Shown one piece after another: positions 47,896 to 58,080 of a DNA stretch of 64,000 bases (position 1 is its first letter; every line of letters starts with the position of its first letter). Location of the stretch: positions 1-64,000 of the forward strand of contig JAUNVA010000006.1 in the NCBI GenBank assembly GCA_030537895.1, in the 5' to 3' direction. The position numbers were made by a program, and so were the translations under genes. Under the pieces are notes generated by a model. The model made no database searches. It saw only the letters and a program-made list of their open reading frames with translations, and was not told where the DNA came from. Source of the DNA: Bowdeniella nasicola (GTDB taxonomy: Bacteria; Actinomycetota; Actinomycetes; Actinomycetales; Actinomycetaceae).

Positions 47896-50262
47896 ATGAC
47901 GCGCCTCACCGAGAGTCTTGGAGCGCAAGTCCGGTCCGTTGCCGGCCGCCGCCCCCAGTCCTCCACCGACGTGGAGTTCTGGCAGGGCCTCAGCCAGTCG
48001 ATCATCGAGAAGATCGCCGACCGCTGGGAGGCCACCGCTCGCGCCTACGAAGGCACCCGGCAGCAGCACTACCTCTCCGCTGAGTTTCTCATGGGCCGAG
48101 CCCTGCTCAACAACCTCACGAACCTCACCATGGTCGAGGAGGCCGAGGCCTCCGTTGCCGCGTTCGGGAAAAACCTCACCGACATTCTCGAGGCCGAGCC
48201 GGATGCCGCGCTTGGTAATGGCGGCCTGGGCCGACTCGCGGCGTGCTTCCTCGACTCCTGCGCCACCCAGGACTTGCCCGTCACCGGCTACGGCATCCTT
48301 TACCGCTACGGCCTCTTCAAGCAGGTGTTCGAGGACGGCTTCCAGCAGGAACGCCCCGATGCCTGGATGGAAGAGGGCTACCCGTTCGTATTGCGCCACG
48401 AAGAAGAGCAGCGCATCGTGGCCTTCGATGACCTGACCGTGCGCGCTATCCCCTACGACATGCCAATCACCGGATACGGCACCGACAACGTAGGGACGCT
48501 CCGCCTGTGGAAGGCCGAGCCGATGGAAGAGTTTGACTACGACGCCTTCAACTCCCAGCGGTTCACCGATGCCATCGTGGAACGCGAACGCGTCAATGAC
48601 CTCTCGCGGGTGCTCTACCCGAACGACTCGACCTACGAGGGCAAGGTGCTGCGCGTCCGCCAGCAGTACTTCTTCGTGTCGGCCTCACTGCAGACGATGG
48701 TGGATAACTACATCGCCCAGCACGGCGATGACCTCACCGGCTTCGCCGACTACAACTGTATCCAGCTGAACGACACCCACCCGGTACTCGCCATCCCCGA
48801 GCTCATGCGTATCCTGCTCGACGAGCATTCGCTCAGCTGGGAGGACGCCTGGGCGGTCGTGCAGCGGACGTTCGCCTACACGAACCACACCGTGCTCGCG
48901 GAGGCGCTGGAGACCTGGCAGTACTCGATCTTCGAGCGTCTCTTTGGCCGAATCCTCGAGATTATTCGCGAGATTGACCGCCGCTTCCGTCTGGAACTCG
49001 CGGAGGCGGGCTACGACCAGGGCAAGATCGACTACATGGCCCCCATCCAGCACGGCTCCATCCACATGGCGTGGATCGCGTGCTACGCGGCGTACTCCAT
49101 CAACGGCGTCGCTGCCCTGCACACCGAGATCATCAAGTCTGAAACCCTGCATGACTGGTATGAGATCTGGCCGGAAAAGTTCAACAACAAAACGAACGGC
49201 GTGACGCCGCGCCGTTGGCTGCGCCAGTGCAACCCGCGCCTGTCCGCGCTCCTCACCCGCCTGCTCGGTTCGGATGCCTGGGTGACGGACCTCGACAGGC
49301 TCAAGGAGCTCGAGTCCTACGCCGAAGACGACGCCGTCATGCGCGAACTGATCGACATCAAGCGTGCCAACAAGGAAGACTTCGCGGCGTGGATCTCGAA
49401 GCGCGAGGGGCAAACCATATCCCCCGAGGCGATTTTCGACGTGCAGATCAAGCGCCTGCACGAGTACAAGCGCCAGCTCATGAACGCGCTCTATCTGCTG
49501 GACCTCTATTTCCGCATCAAGGATGACCCCAGCTGGGATGTGCCGGCACGCGTCGCGATCTTCGGCGCGAAGGCGGCGCCAGGCTACGTTCGCGCGAAGG
49601 CCATCATCAAGCTCATCAACGAAATCGGCACGCTCGTGAACAACGACCCGGAGGTCGGCGACAAGCTCAAGGTGGTGTTCGTGGAGAACTACAACGTCTC
49701 CCCCGCCGAACACATCATTCCGGCCGCCGACGTCTCCGAGCAGATTTCAACCGCCGGCAAGGAAGCCTCCGGGACCGGCAACATGAAGTTCATGATGAAC
49801 GGCGCCCTCACCCTCGGCACCCTCGACGGGGCGAACGTCGAGATCGTGGAAGCCGTGGGCGAGGACAACGCCTACATCTTTGGCGCCAAGGTGGAAGAGC
49901 TCGATGAGCTGCGGGCTACCTACGACCCGCGCTCCGTCTACGAGACCGTGCCCGGATTGAAGCGCGTCATCGATGCCCTCGTCGATGGCACGCTCGACGA
50001 CGGCGGCACGGGCATGTTCCACGATCTGCAGCGCTCGCTGCTCGAATCACCGGGATATGAACCTGCGGACGTCTACTACGTCCTCGGAGACTTTGCCGCC
50101 TACCGCGAGGCGCGTGACCGTATGGCGGAGGACTACCGCGACGAGCTCGCGTGGGCCCGCATGTGCTGGATCAACATCACAAACTCCGGCCGTTTCTCCT
50201 CCGACCGGACCATCGCCGATTACTCGCGCGATGTCTGGCGCCTGGAGCCGAAGTCCATCTAG
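47896..50262 (+). CDS. glgP: Glycogen (alpha-glucan) phosphorylase
   Basis: This is 788 residues from the ATG at 47896, with AGGAG 8 nt before. It cuts alpha-1,4-glucan with phosphate to glucose 1-phosphate. The family start QHYLSAEFLMGRALLNN, the GNGGLGRLA segment, the KRLHEYKRQLMN motif and the PLP-lysine signature EASGTGNMKFMMNG are all present. The protein is the short bacterial form. Convergent with bL37. Confidence 0.97.
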   Translation: MTRLTESLGAQVRSVAGRRPQSSTDVEFWQGLSQSIIEKIADRWEATARAYEGTRQQHYLSAEFLMGRALLNNLTNLTMVEEAEASVAAFGKNLTDILEAEPDAALGNGGLGRLAACFLDSCATQDLPVTGYGILYRYGLFKQVFEDGFQQERPDAWMEEGYPFVLRHEEEQRIVAFDDLTVRAIPYDMPITGYGTDNVGTLRLWKAEPMEEFDYDAFNSQRFTDAIVERERVNDLSRVLYPNDSTYEGKVLRVRQQYFFVSASLQTMVDNYIAQHGDDLTGFADYNCIQLNDTHPVLAIPELMRILLDEHSLSWEDAWAVVQRTFAYTNHTVLAEALETWQYSIFERLFGRILEIIREIDRRFRLELAEAGYDQGKIDYMAPIQHGSIHMAWIACYAAYSINGVAALHTEIIKSETLHDWYEIWPEKFNNKTNGVTPRRWLRQCNPRLSALLTRLLGSDAWVTDLDRLKELESYAEDDAVMRELIDIKRANKEDFAAWISKREGQTISPEAIFDVQIKRLHEYKRQLMNALYLLDLYFRIKDDPSWDVPARVAIFGAKAAPGYVRAKAIIKLINEIGTLVNNDPEVGDKLKVVFVENYNVSPAEHIIPAADVSEQISTAGKEASGTGNMKFMMNGALTLGTLDGANVEIVEAVGEDNAYIFGAKVEELDELRATYDPRSVYETVPGLKRVIDALVDGTLDDGGTGMFHDLQRSLLESPGYEPADVYYVLGDFAAYREARDRMAEDYRDELAWARMCWINITNSGRFSSDRTIADYSRDVWRLEPKSI

Positions 50263-50275
50263 GGGATCAACGATA

Positions 50276-50312
50276 AGAGCCGGCCGCCACACACAGTGTG
50301 GCGGCCGGCTCT
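50276..50312. terminator. Bidirectional terminator between glgP and bL37
   Basis: A perfect 17-bp inverted repeat, AGAGCCGGCCGCCACAC with GTGTGGCGGCCGGCTCT, has only three bases (ACA) in the loop. It lies between two convergent stops (50262 and 50329) and can act on both transcripts. Confidence 0.85.
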
Positions 50313-50328
50313 CTATCTCTCACAGAGA

Positions 50329-50403
50329 CTAGGAGTTGGGGCGCTTGCCGTGATTGGCCTTCTTCTTGCGCCGGTCCTTACGCTTTCGTCCACGCTTGCT
50401 CAC
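50329..50403 (-). CDS. Ribosomal protein bL37, 24 residues
   Basis: This gene is too short for standard ORF cut-offs. The reading frame GTG...TAG encodes MSKRGRKRKDRRKKKANHG and ends KRPNS, which I recognise as the actinobacterial 50S protein bL37 (mycobacterial forms end in KANHGKRPN). A perfect AAGGAGGT ribosome site precedes the GTG by a few bases. It is almost all basic, as expected for a protein buried in rRNA. Confidence 0.9.
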   Translation of the reverse strand: MSKRGRKRKDRRKKKANHGKRPNS

Positions 50404-50465
50404 GGTGACCTCCTTCAGTTGGCTTGGGTGCCCATGGTCCCATAGGTGTGGGAGTGGGCGCGAAC

Positions 50466-50714
50466 TTACCCATAATACGTGGTGCGCTGCACCGTGATCT
50501 TCAATACTCGCTGCCGCAGGGTCGCCGGTGCCCGCTCCGGGCAGACGCGGCGCAGCACCTGACGGATATGGTCCTCCACGTCGGCGATCTCGTGGCAGTG
50601 CGGACAGCGTTCGACGTGTTCGGCCAACCGCCGGTTCACGGATTCGTCGAGGTCGGACTCAAGCAGCTCGGTCAGGAGCCGAGAGACGCGCTCACACTCG
50701 TCGTCATACGTCAC
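50466..50714 (-). CDS. rsrA: Zinc-binding anti-sigma factor, RsrA type
   Basis: This is 82 residues. The ZAS motif H-x3-C-x2-C is HVERCPHC near residues 33-40, with an earlier DDE-C and a later C in RRVCPE. In the reduced state it holds SigR; disulfide stress releases it. The ATG overlaps the sigR stop (ATGA), the usual sigR-rsrA arrangement. Confidence 0.9.
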   Translation of the reverse strand: MTYDDECERVSRLLTELLESDLDESVNRRLAEHVERCPHCHEIADVEDHIRQVLRRVCPERAPATLRQRVLKITVQRTTYYG

Positions 50715-51337
50715 GGTTTCTCACCACCCTTGTCCACGGAAATGCCGTATTCGCGTGCCGTATCCGCTAGCGACTCCCGCAGCTGGGCACGCCCCCGGTG
50801 GAGACGAGACATCACGGTGCCGAGTGGAGTGTCCATGATCTCGGCGATCTCGCGGTAAGAAAACCCCTCCACGTCGGCCAGGTAGATGGCGAGGCGACGA
50901 TCCTCCGGTAGGGCCATGAGAGCTTCCTGGACGCGCTGATCGGGGATTCGTTTCAGCGCCTCGGTCTCCGCGGAGCGCAGCCCGACGGGATGGTGGGAGG
51001 AGGCCCGGTGCAGTTGCCAGTCCTCGACTCCGTCGCCATCGGCGACCTTTGGGGCGCGCTGAGCCTTGCGGTAGGAGGTAATGTACAGGTTTGTCATAAT
51101 CCGGTACATCCACGCCTTGAGGTTCGTCCCAGCGCGGTACTGATGGAACTTCTGGTAGGCGCGTGCGAAGGTGTCCTGCACGAGGTCCTCGGCATCGGCT
51201 GGATTGCGCGTCATTCCGAGCGCCGCGCCGTAGAGGTTGTCGAGCAGAGGCAACGCGTCGCGTTCGAAACGCGCGTGACGTTCTTCGGCGCTCTCGGCTG
51301 GCGCGCGGCTCTGCGTGGAAGACGGGGGTGCATTCAT
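50711..51337 (-). CDS. sigR: ECF sigma factor, SigR/SigH type
   Basis: This is 208 residues. Region 2 reads [24 protein letters not shown] and continues with [13 protein letters not shown]; region 4 has [28 protein letters not shown]. With rsrA it controls thiol-oxidative stress genes (thioredoxins, Clp proteases). A start at 51337 has AGAGGG close by. A GGAAT at 51378-51382 might be an autoregulatory -35, but no matching -10 is convincing. Confidence 0.93.
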   Translation of the reverse strand: MNAPPSSTQSRAPAESAEERHARFERDALPLLDNLYGAALGMTRNPADAEDLVQDTFARAYQKFHQYRAGTNLKAWMYRIMTNLYITSYRKAQRAPKVADGDGVEDWQLHRASSHHPVGLRSAETEALKRIPDQRVQEALMALPEDRRLAIYLADVEGFSYREIAEIMDTPLGTVMSRLHRGRAQLRESLADTAREYGISVDKGGEKP

Positions 51338-51471
51338 TACCCTCTAGCCTACGCGGTGCCACGCGACGGCTCGCTTCATTCCTCCCCATACCCACTCCAA
51401 CGCGAAGACGGCAGGCAGTATTCCGTCCCAGCGCGGACGCGCGACCTTGACCCGCGTGGCAGACTGGATGC

Positions 51472-51972
51472 ATGATCATCAAGCTGCTCGCCCGCCCCCT
51501 GCTCGCCTCCCCCTTCATCGCCGAAGGGCTCGACGCCGTGCGTCACCCGAAGAAGCACGCGGAGAAGTTCGCGACCTTGGAGCCCACGCTCGCCAAGCTC
51601 GGCGTCCCTCCCGTGCTCGCTTCCGACGCCGAACTGCTCTCCCGCGTACTCGGCGGAATCTCGCTCGTCTCAGGCCTGTGCCTCGCGACGGGACGCAAAC
51701 CGCGTGCCGCCGCCCTCACGCTCGCGGCGATCAACCTGCCCACCGTCATTACCTCAAACCCGATCTGGCAGGCGAAGGATCCCAAGGAGCGTGACCGCTT
51801 CCTCGATGCGCTCCTGCGCGGGGGCGCCCTCGCGGGCGGCCTCCTCTACGCAGCCCAGGACCGCGGTGGTAAGCCCTCCCTCGGCTGGCGCATGTCGAAC
51901 TGGCGCGAGCATCGCGCCGACATGCGGGAAGCAAAGGCCGAACTGAAGGCCCGCTACCGCGACAACGACTAA
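51472..51972 (+). CDS. DoxX-family membrane protein
   Basis: This is 166 residues. The opening KLLARPLLASPFIAEGLDAVRHP and the VPPVLASDAELLSRVLGGISLVSGL segment are DoxX-like, with four hydrophobic stretches. Family members take part in oxidative or detoxification membrane chemistry (for example quinone-linked or thiosulfate systems). Function here unknown. Divergent from sigR and coupled to rsgA, whose ATG follows the stop by two bases. Confidence 0.85.
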   Translation: MIIKLLARPLLASPFIAEGLDAVRHPKKHAEKFATLEPTLAKLGVPPVLASDAELLSRVLGGISLVSGLCLATGRKPRAAALTLAAINLPTVITSNPIWQAKDPKERDRFLDALLRGGALAGGLLYAAQDRGGKPSLGWRMSNWREHRADMREAKAELKARYRDND

Positions 51973-51974
51973 CC

Positions 51975-52973
51975 ATGGCGCGACGCCGCGACATCGGTAC
52001 CGATGACCCCCGCGTCCGGGTTCGCCCGGGGCGGGGGTCTCGCCCGCGCACGAAACGGCGCCCCGACTACTCGGCGGCGCCACGCGGTCGCGTCTGGTCC
52101 GTGGATCGGGGCCGCTACGGCGTCATCCTGTCCGACGGTACCGAGGTGACGGCCATCAAGGCCCGCGAGATCCCGCGCGGGGGAATCGTCGTCGGCGATC
52201 AGGTCGCCCTGACGGGAGACCTCAGCGGACGCAAGGACACGCTCGCGCGAATCGTCGAAGTGGACGAGCGTAGCACCGTGTTGCGCCGCAGTTCCGAAGA
52301 CGGGGAGACGAGCGGCCAGGAACGGGTCATGGTGGCCAATGCCGACCAACTCATGATCGTGACCGCCCTCGCCGACCCACCGCCCCGGCCCGGCATGATC
52401 GACCGCTGTCTCGTGGCGGCCTACGACGCCACCATGCGGGCAATCCTGCTGCTGACCAAGGCCGACTTGGCCTCCGACCGAGAACTGCGCGAGCTCTACG
52501 AACCGCTCGACCTCACCATCATCACGACGGCGCTCAATTCCGGCACGCAACGCGGACTCGAACAGGCGCGCGACGCGCTTCGTGGTCACCACACGGTCCT
52601 CGTGGGGCACTCGGGGGTCGGGAAATCGACGCTCGTGAACGCGCTCGTACCCGACGCGGACCGGAGGATCGGTGGCGTCAACGCCGTGACGGGACGGGGC
52701 CGGCACACCTCGACTTCCCAAGTAGCGTTCACGCTCCCGGGGGGCGGCACGATCATCGACACGCCAGGGGTGCGCTCCTTCGGACTCGCTCACGTTTCGA
52801 ACGAGGACGTGTTGCGTGCTTTCGACGACCTTGCCCACGCGGCCACCGCCTGCCCGCGTGCCTGTGAGCATCGGGACTCCTCCCCGCAGTGCGCGCTCGA
52901 CGCCTGGGTCACCGATCCGCGCTCCCGCGCGCGGCTCGCCAGCTACCGCCGCCTTGTGGCGGCCCGCGATTAG
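51975..52973 (+). CDS. rsgA: Ribosome small-subunit GTPase A
   Basis: This is 332 residues. The circularly permuted GTPase order is visible: OB-fold (about 45-110), G4 LTKADL, G1 GHSGVGKST, G2 T in GRHTSTS, G3 DTPGVRSFG, then the zinc domain with CPRACEHRD and PQCAL. It helps 30S maturation. No ribosome site is seen; translation is likely coupled to the DoxX gene, whose stop is two bases upstream. Confidence 0.95.
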   Translation: MARRRDIGTDDPRVRVRPGRGSRPRTKRRPDYSAAPRGRVWSVDRGRYGVILSDGTEVTAIKAREIPRGGIVVGDQVALTGDLSGRKDTLARIVEVDERSTVLRRSSEDGETSGQERVMVANADQLMIVTALADPPPRPGMIDRCLVAAYDATMRAILLLTKADLASDRELRELYEPLDLTIITTALNSGTQRGLEQARDALRGHHTVLVGHSGVGKSTLVNALVPDADRRIGGVNAVTGRGRHTSTSQVAFTLPGGGTIIDTPGVRSFGLAHVSNEDVLRAFDDLAHAATACPRACEHRDSSPQCALDAWVTDPRSRARLASYRRLVAARD

Positions 52974-52988
52974 GTCGGGGGTGGGCGG

Positions 52989-52994
52989 TACTCT
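52989..52994 (+). promoter_or_regulatory. -10-like TACTCT before hisN
   Basis: TACTCT is followed by six bases (TCAGAT) and then the ATG at 53001. There is no ribosome site, so a leaderless mRNA is likely. Confidence 0.45.
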
Positions 52995-53000
52995 TCAGAT

Positions 53001-53801
53001 ATGGCCACCAGCTACGTCGATGACCTCCGCCTTGCCCACTACCTCGCTGCGCAGGTCGACCAGTACACCTCCGCCCAATTCTCCTCCCAGGATTTCACGG
53101 TCGAATCAAAACCCGACCTCACCCTCGTCACCAACGCGGATAGGCGAGCGGAGGAGCTTATCCGCGAGCAGCTACGTCGCGTCCGCCCGGGGGACAGCGT
53201 CCTCGGTGAGGAGTACGGGACCGAAGGCGCCGCGGCGCGCCAGTGGATCATCGACCCAATCGACGGCACCCACAACTTTGTGCGAGGTGTTCCCGTGTGG
53301 GCCACCCTCATCGCATTGGCGGTCGAGGGTGAGGTCGTCGTGGGCGTCGTCTCGGCACCGCAGCTCTCCCGCCGCTGGTGGGCGGCCCGCGGACACGGCG
53401 CGTACACGGGGCGCTCCCAGTCGCAGGCGCGGGCGCTTCGCGTCTCCACGGTCTCCCGCCTCGAGGACGCCTCGCTGTCCTACTCCTCTCTGCACGGCTG
53501 GGCGGAGCAGGGCCGGTTGCGCTCCTTCTTGCGCCTGTCTGAGTCCTGCTGGCGGACACGCGCCTACGGGGATTTTTGGAGCTATATGCTCCTCGCCGAG
53601 GGCGCCGTAGATATCGCGGCAGAGCCCGATCTCGAGGTCTACGACATGGCGGCCCTCGTTCCGATTGTCACGGAGGCCGGCGGCACCTTCACATCCCTGG
53701 ATGGCACGCCCGGCCCGTTCGGCGCCAACGCCGTGGCCACCAACGGAGCGCTGCATGAGGAGGTCCGCTCAATTCTGAGCGAGGTGAGCGATCCGCAATG
53801 A
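53001..53801 (+). CDS. hisN: Inositol-monophosphatase-family phosphatase (HisN-like)
   Basis: This is 266 residues. The metal-binding motifs are in VLGEEYG, WIIDPIDGTHNFVRG and EPDLEVYDMAALVPIV. Actinobacterial members at this position are histidinol-phosphatases (HisN), the penultimate histidine enzyme; an inositol or fructose bisphosphatase function cannot be excluded. It overlaps sbcD by 4 bases. Confidence 0.85.
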   Translation: MATSYVDDLRLAHYLAAQVDQYTSAQFSSQDFTVESKPDLTLVTNADRRAEELIREQLRRVRPGDSVLGEEYGTEGAAARQWIIDPIDGTHNFVRGVPVWATLIALAVEGEVVVGVVSAPQLSRRWWAARGHGAYTGRSQSQARALRVSTVSRLEDASLSYSSLHGWAEQGRLRSFLRLSESCWRTRAYGDFWSYMLLAEGAVDIAAEPDLEVYDMAALVPIVTEAGGTFTSLDGTPGPFGANAVATNGALHEEVRSILSEVSDPQ

Positions 53802-54958
53802 GGATCCTGCACACCGCGGATTGGCACCTCGGGCGTACGCTCCACCAGGCAGACCTCAGCGAGGACCATCGTGAGGTGCTGGATTTCCTCGTGGATCTGG
53901 TCGCTGAGCGCGAGATCGACTGCGTGCTCGTCTCCGGTGACGTCTACGATCGGGCCCTTCCCTCGGTACGAGCCGTACGTCAACTGCACGACGTCCTCAG
54001 CCGCCTAACCGAGCACGCTGACGTCATTCTCACGGCCGGCAACCACGACTCCGCGACGCGGCTCGGCTTCCTCGAGGGCCTCACGTCCGAGCGGTTGCAC
54101 CTGCGCACCCACCCCCATTCGGGGCGCGACCCCATCCACCTGATCTCGGGAGCAAATGAGGTCTGGGTGTTCGCGCTGCCCTATCTCGACGTTGACGAGG
54201 CCCGGCGGGCTTTCCCAGATGCGGATGGCCAATTGCCGGAACGCTCCCACGAAGCCGTACTACGGGCCGCCCTTGCCGACCTCGCGCCGCAGATCCGCAC
54301 GGTGCGCGAACACCACCCGCAGGCCGCCATCGTGATCGCCGCCCACGCCTTCGTCGCCGGCGGATCCCCCGCGGATTCCGAGCGGGATATCCGGGTGGGT
54401 GGTGTCGATCGGGTTCCCGTGGACGTCTTCACCGAAGTGGAACCCGATTATGTGGCGCTTGGGCATCTGCATCGGCCCCAACAGGTCACCCCGACCGTGC
54501 GCTACTCGGGTTCCCCACTCGCGTTCTCTTTCTCCGAAGTCAACGACACGAAATCCGTGACACTCCTCGAGTTCACTGGCAGGGAGGTCACCTTCGAGAC
54601 GATCGAAACCCCGGTTGTCCACCCGCTTGTTGAGCGGCGCGGCCTCCTCGAGGACATCCTGCACTCCGAGGACGTGCCCGCTCATGCGTTCGTCAAGGTG
54701 ATCCTCACCGATACCTACCGGCCGCGTGACTACTACCTGCGGGTGAAGGAACGTTTCGCGAACCTGCTCTCGCTCACTCATGAGCCGGAGGTGGCCCCCG
54801 AGCGGGTCGACGGCGTGCGGGCGGCACAACTGCACGCGCCGCTCGATGTCGTCACATCCTTCCTCACCCAGGTGACTGGCGCGCCGCCGAGCGAGACGCA
54901 GCGCGCGCTCGTGCGCGCCAGTGTGGAGGAGCTTCTCGCCGAGGAACGCCGTTCATGA
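53798..54958 (+). CDS. sbcD: SbcD nuclease subunit
   Basis: This is 386 residues. The Mre11-type phosphoesterase motifs are in order: TADWHLGR, SGDVYDR, GNHDS, AAHAF and GHLHRPQ. With SbcC it trims DNA hairpins and double-strand ends. The ATG overlaps the hisN stop (ATGA), and its stop overlaps the sbcC start. Confidence 0.96.
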   Translation: MRILHTADWHLGRTLHQADLSEDHREVLDFLVDLVAEREIDCVLVSGDVYDRALPSVRAVRQLHDVLSRLTEHADVILTAGNHDSATRLGFLEGLTSERLHLRTHPHSGRDPIHLISGANEVWVFALPYLDVDEARRAFPDADGQLPERSHEAVLRAALADLAPQIRTVREHHPQAAIVIAAHAFVAGGSPADSERDIRVGGVDRVPVDVFTEVEPDYVALGHLHRPQQVTPTVRYSGSPLAFSFSEVNDTKSVTLLEFTGREVTFETIETPVVHPLVERRGLLEDILHSEDVPAHAFVKVILTDTYRPRDYYLRVKERFANLLSLTHEPEVAPERVDGVRAAQLHAPLDVVTSFLTQVTGAPPSETQRALVRASVEELLAEERRS

Positions 54959-57900
54959 GACTCCACCACCTCACCTTCGAAGCCATCGGCCCGTTCCCGG
55001 GCCGCCACGTAATCGATCTCGATGAGCTCGCCTCCTCGGGGCTCTACCTCTTGACGGGGCCGACGGGCTCGGGCAAGTCCACCATCATCGATGCGATCGT
55101 CTTCGCGCTCTATGGCACGCCCACTGCGAGTGCCGTGGATGGCGCGACGAAGGACCGCCTGCACTGCAGCGCGGCCCCGGAGTCCACGCCGCGCGTCGAG
55201 CTCGTGTTCTCCACCGATGCCGGAGTCTACCGCGTGGCGCGTACGCCCGAGCACACGGCTCCCAAGCGCCGGGGCACGGGATTCACCACGCGCCACGCCA
55301 CATGTACCCTCATCCGGCTTGCCGGTTCAGAGGATGCAGCCAACGAGGACGCCGGGGAAGTGATCGCCTCGAGCGTGCAGGAGGCCGCCACCGAAATCAC
55401 CCGCATCATTGGGTTGAACCGTGCCGAGTTCACGCAAACAATGGTGCTCCCGCAGGGGCAGTTCGCCCAGTTTTTGAATGCCAAACCTGAGGAACGCACG
55501 AGCATCTTGCGTGGCCTTTTCGGTACCGCCGTATACGAGCGGCTCCAGGCGCGCCTGCTCGAACGTTCACGCGCCGCCCGCGCCGCGGTGGACAGAGCCC
55601 ATAACCGCGCCCGCCAGGACCTTTCGACCCTGGCAGCCACGCTGGGACGCGCTCCAAGCGAGGCCGGAATCGAGGAGGAGGGCGAGGCCTGGCACACCCA
55701 GGTCGCGGCCCTTAGCGCACTGCTCGATGGTGATGCGGACCCTCTCGAGGCCGCCGAACTCACCGACATCCTGGATGCGGCCCTGCAGGCACTGGAGTCC
55801 CTCCACGACCGCGCACTCGACGCCCACGACGCCGCCCGTGCTCACGCGGACACGGCCGAGGCGGCGGCGCGCGCCGCTCGGGATCTCGCCGCGCAACAGG
55901 AGGCCTACCGGGCCGCCCTGACGACCCTCGAGGAACTCGCCGGACGTGAAGAAGAAATCGCCGGCCACACGGCGGCCCTGCGGGCCGATGACCTCGCCCG
56001 GCCGGCACGCCGCGCCGGCACCGCCCTGCGCGAACGGCTACGTACCCTTGCCGAGCGGCTCACGGAGCTGCAGGCCAGCACCGACCTTCCGGACGGGGCC
56101 GAAATCCCCGAGGATGTCGATACCGCCGCCGCCTGGATGCGCTCCACCCCCCTGGTCGAGAACCTCACCGCCGCACGCGAGCACCTCGGTGCTGAGCGCG
56201 ACCGTCTACAGGCGGAGCGCGGGGCGATTGCGGGCCTCCGGCGGCTGGAAGAACGTCGGAGACATCTCACGGACTCGCTCGCACACCTCGCCACGAGGAT
56301 CCGCGAGGCGGAAGAGCGCGACGAAGTCCTCGCCGCCATACTCGAGGCCGCACCCGCGCGCCTGCAGTCCGCACGTGCACGAGTAGATGCCTGTGAACGG
56401 GCGGCACGTGACCTGCCCACCCGAGAACGCGACCTCGCGCAGGCGGTGCAACGAGCCGAGGCCGCGCACGCGGCAACGGAGGTCGCCGCCACACTCGAGC
56501 GGGACGGGGCTGAGCTCGAACGCGTGAGCACGGCTTATCACGAGGCCTCGCTCGCGAGCGCGGAGCTGCACCGCCGGTGGGCACGCCACGCGGCGGGCTC
56601 ACTCGCGAGCGACCTCACCGACGGCGAACCATGCCCTGTATGTGGCGCTCGGGAGCATCCGGCACCCGCGAGCTCACGTGAGGCCGTCGCAGAGGATGAG
56701 CTCACCGCGGCGCGCTCGCGCACCAGCGCTCTCGACCGTCAGCAGGCGGCTCTCGTGACACGGATCGAGGCACATCGTGACCGCGTCAAGGAACTGACCG
56801 AGACGGCCGGTCATGCCGATCCTACGCAAGCACGCGATGCCGAAGCTCAGGCGCGCGAACGTTACGAGGCCACTCGCGAGCTTGCCGCCCACGTGGGCCA
56901 AGCCCGCGAGACCCTCGCGGAGGTGGAGCGTGAGCGCGTGGAAGCTGAGGCCGAGCGCAGCCGCCTCGCGGACCAGACGGCAGAGGACGAGCGCACACAC
57001 GCAGCCGGGATGCGTGAGCGTGATGAGATTCTGGTTCAGCTACGCGCGGGCCTTGGTGAGTACGAGAGCGCTGACGCACGCGATACCGCACTCACGGCGC
57101 ATCTGACGGCAGCCACGACCGCTCTCACCGCCGCCGAATCCGCCCACGAAGCCCTCACCGGCGCACGCAACGATGCTCGCGATCTCGAGTGCGCCCTGCA
57201 CGAGGCCCAGCTCGCCACTTTTGCCGACGCGAACGCCGCGCACCTGTCCGGCTCCGCGCGTGAAAAACTCACCGCGACAATCGAGGCGTATCGCGAAGCC
57301 CGGGCGGGCGCGCAGTCCGTCGTGAACGATCCGGACAACCGTGCCGCTGCCAAGAAACCCGCGGCGGACGTGGCCGGGGCTGAGCATGCCGAGCGGACGG
57401 CCCGCCTCGCCCTCGAAGAGGCCACGGCACGAAAAGCGAGCCGGCACACCTGGCTCGAGACCGGCCGCTCCGCACGCGCGGATCTGACCGCGAGCCATCA
57501 CGCCTACCGCACGATTGCGGAAGACAAGGCCGAAGAATGCGCACTGGGAGCCATCGTCGATGGCCAAAATGAGCGGGCACTCACGCTCATCACCTACGTC
57601 CTGCTGGACATGTTCGAGTCGGTATTGGCCGCAACGAACGCACGACTCGAGGAGGTCTCCTCGGGCCGTTACACCCTGCACCGCAGTGCCGAACGCGAGC
57701 GCGGCCGTGGACGCGGACGCCGAGTCGGCCTGGCCCTCGAGATTATGGATCACGCCGTGGGGCGGACCCGCCCACTCGCAACGCTCTCCGGCGGGGAGTC
57801 CTTCTACACGGCGCTATGTCTCGCGCTCGGTCTCGCTGATACCGTGCGAGCCACGCACGGCGGAATCGAGATGAACACCCTCTTCATTGACGAGGGGTTC

Positions 57901-58080
57901 GGTTCACTCGACCCCGCCACGCTCGACCAGGTGATGACGGTGCTCCACTCCCTGCACGATTCGGGGCGCGCCGTCGGCGTCGTCTCCCACGTGGAAGAAA
58001 TGAAGGCCCAGATCGCCGACCGGATCGAGGTCACGCGCCGCAGCGATGACACCTCCACGGTGCGCGTGGTCTGCTCCTAA
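54955..58080 (+). CDS. sbcC: SbcC ATPase subunit
   Basis: This is 1041 residues, an SMC-like Rad50 homologue. Walker A GPTGSGKST is near 33-41; two long coiled coils meet at the zinc hook CPVC near residue 560. The C-terminal ABC signature is TLSGGESFYTALCLALGLADT, followed by Walker B FIDEGFGSLD and the HVEEMK switch. The start overlaps the sbcD stop. It partners with SbcD. Confidence 0.96.
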   Translation: MRLHHLTFEAIGPFPGRHVIDLDELASSGLYLLTGPTGSGKSTIIDAIVFALYGTPTASAVDGATKDRLHCSAAPESTPRVELVFSTDAGVYRVARTPEHTAPKRRGTGFTTRHATCTLIRLAGSEDAANEDAGEVIASSVQEAATEITRIIGLNRAEFTQTMVLPQGQFAQFLNAKPEERTSILRGLFGTAVYERLQARLLERSRAARAAVDRAHNRARQDLSTLAATLGRAPSEAGIEEEGEAWHTQVAALSALLDGDADPLEAAELTDILDAALQALESLHDRALDAHDAARAHADTAEAAARAARDLAAQQEAYRAALTTLEELAGREEEIAGHTAALRADDLARPARRAGTALRERLRTLAERLTELQASTDLPDGAEIPEDVDTAAAWMRSTPLVENLTAAREHLGAERDRLQAERGAIAGLRRLEERRRHLTDSLAHLATRIREAEERDEVLAAILEAAPARLQSARARVDACERAARDLPTRERDLAQAVQRAEAAHAATEVAATLERDGAELERVSTAYHEASLASAELHRRWARHAAGSLASDLTDGEPCPVCGAREHPAPASSREAVAEDELTAARSRTSALDRQQAALVTRIEAHRDRVKELTETAGHADPTQARDAEAQARERYEATRELAAHVGQARETLAEVERERVEAEAERSRLADQTAEDERTHAAGMRERDEILVQLRAGLGEYESADARDTALTAHLTAATTALTAAESAHEALTGARNDARDLECALHEAQLATFADANAAHLSGSAREKLTATIEAYREARAGAQSVVNDPDNRAAAKKPAADVAGAEHAERTARLALEEATARKASRHTWLETGRSARADLTASHHAYRTIAEDKAEECALGAIVDGQNERALTLITYVLLDMFESVLAATNARLEEVSSGRYTLHRSAERERGRGRGRRVGLALEIMDHAVGRTRPLATLSGGESFYTALCLALGLADTVRATHGGIEMNTLFIDEGFGSLDPATLDQVMTVLHSLHDSGRAVGVVSHVEEMKAQIADRIEVTRRSDDTSTVRVVCS

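Noticed and set aside
51338-51382. SigR-type autoregulatory promoter (GGAAT) before sigR
   Set aside because: A GGAAT is present but no GTT-type -10 lies 18-19 bases downstream; the nearest is GTG at the wrong distance.
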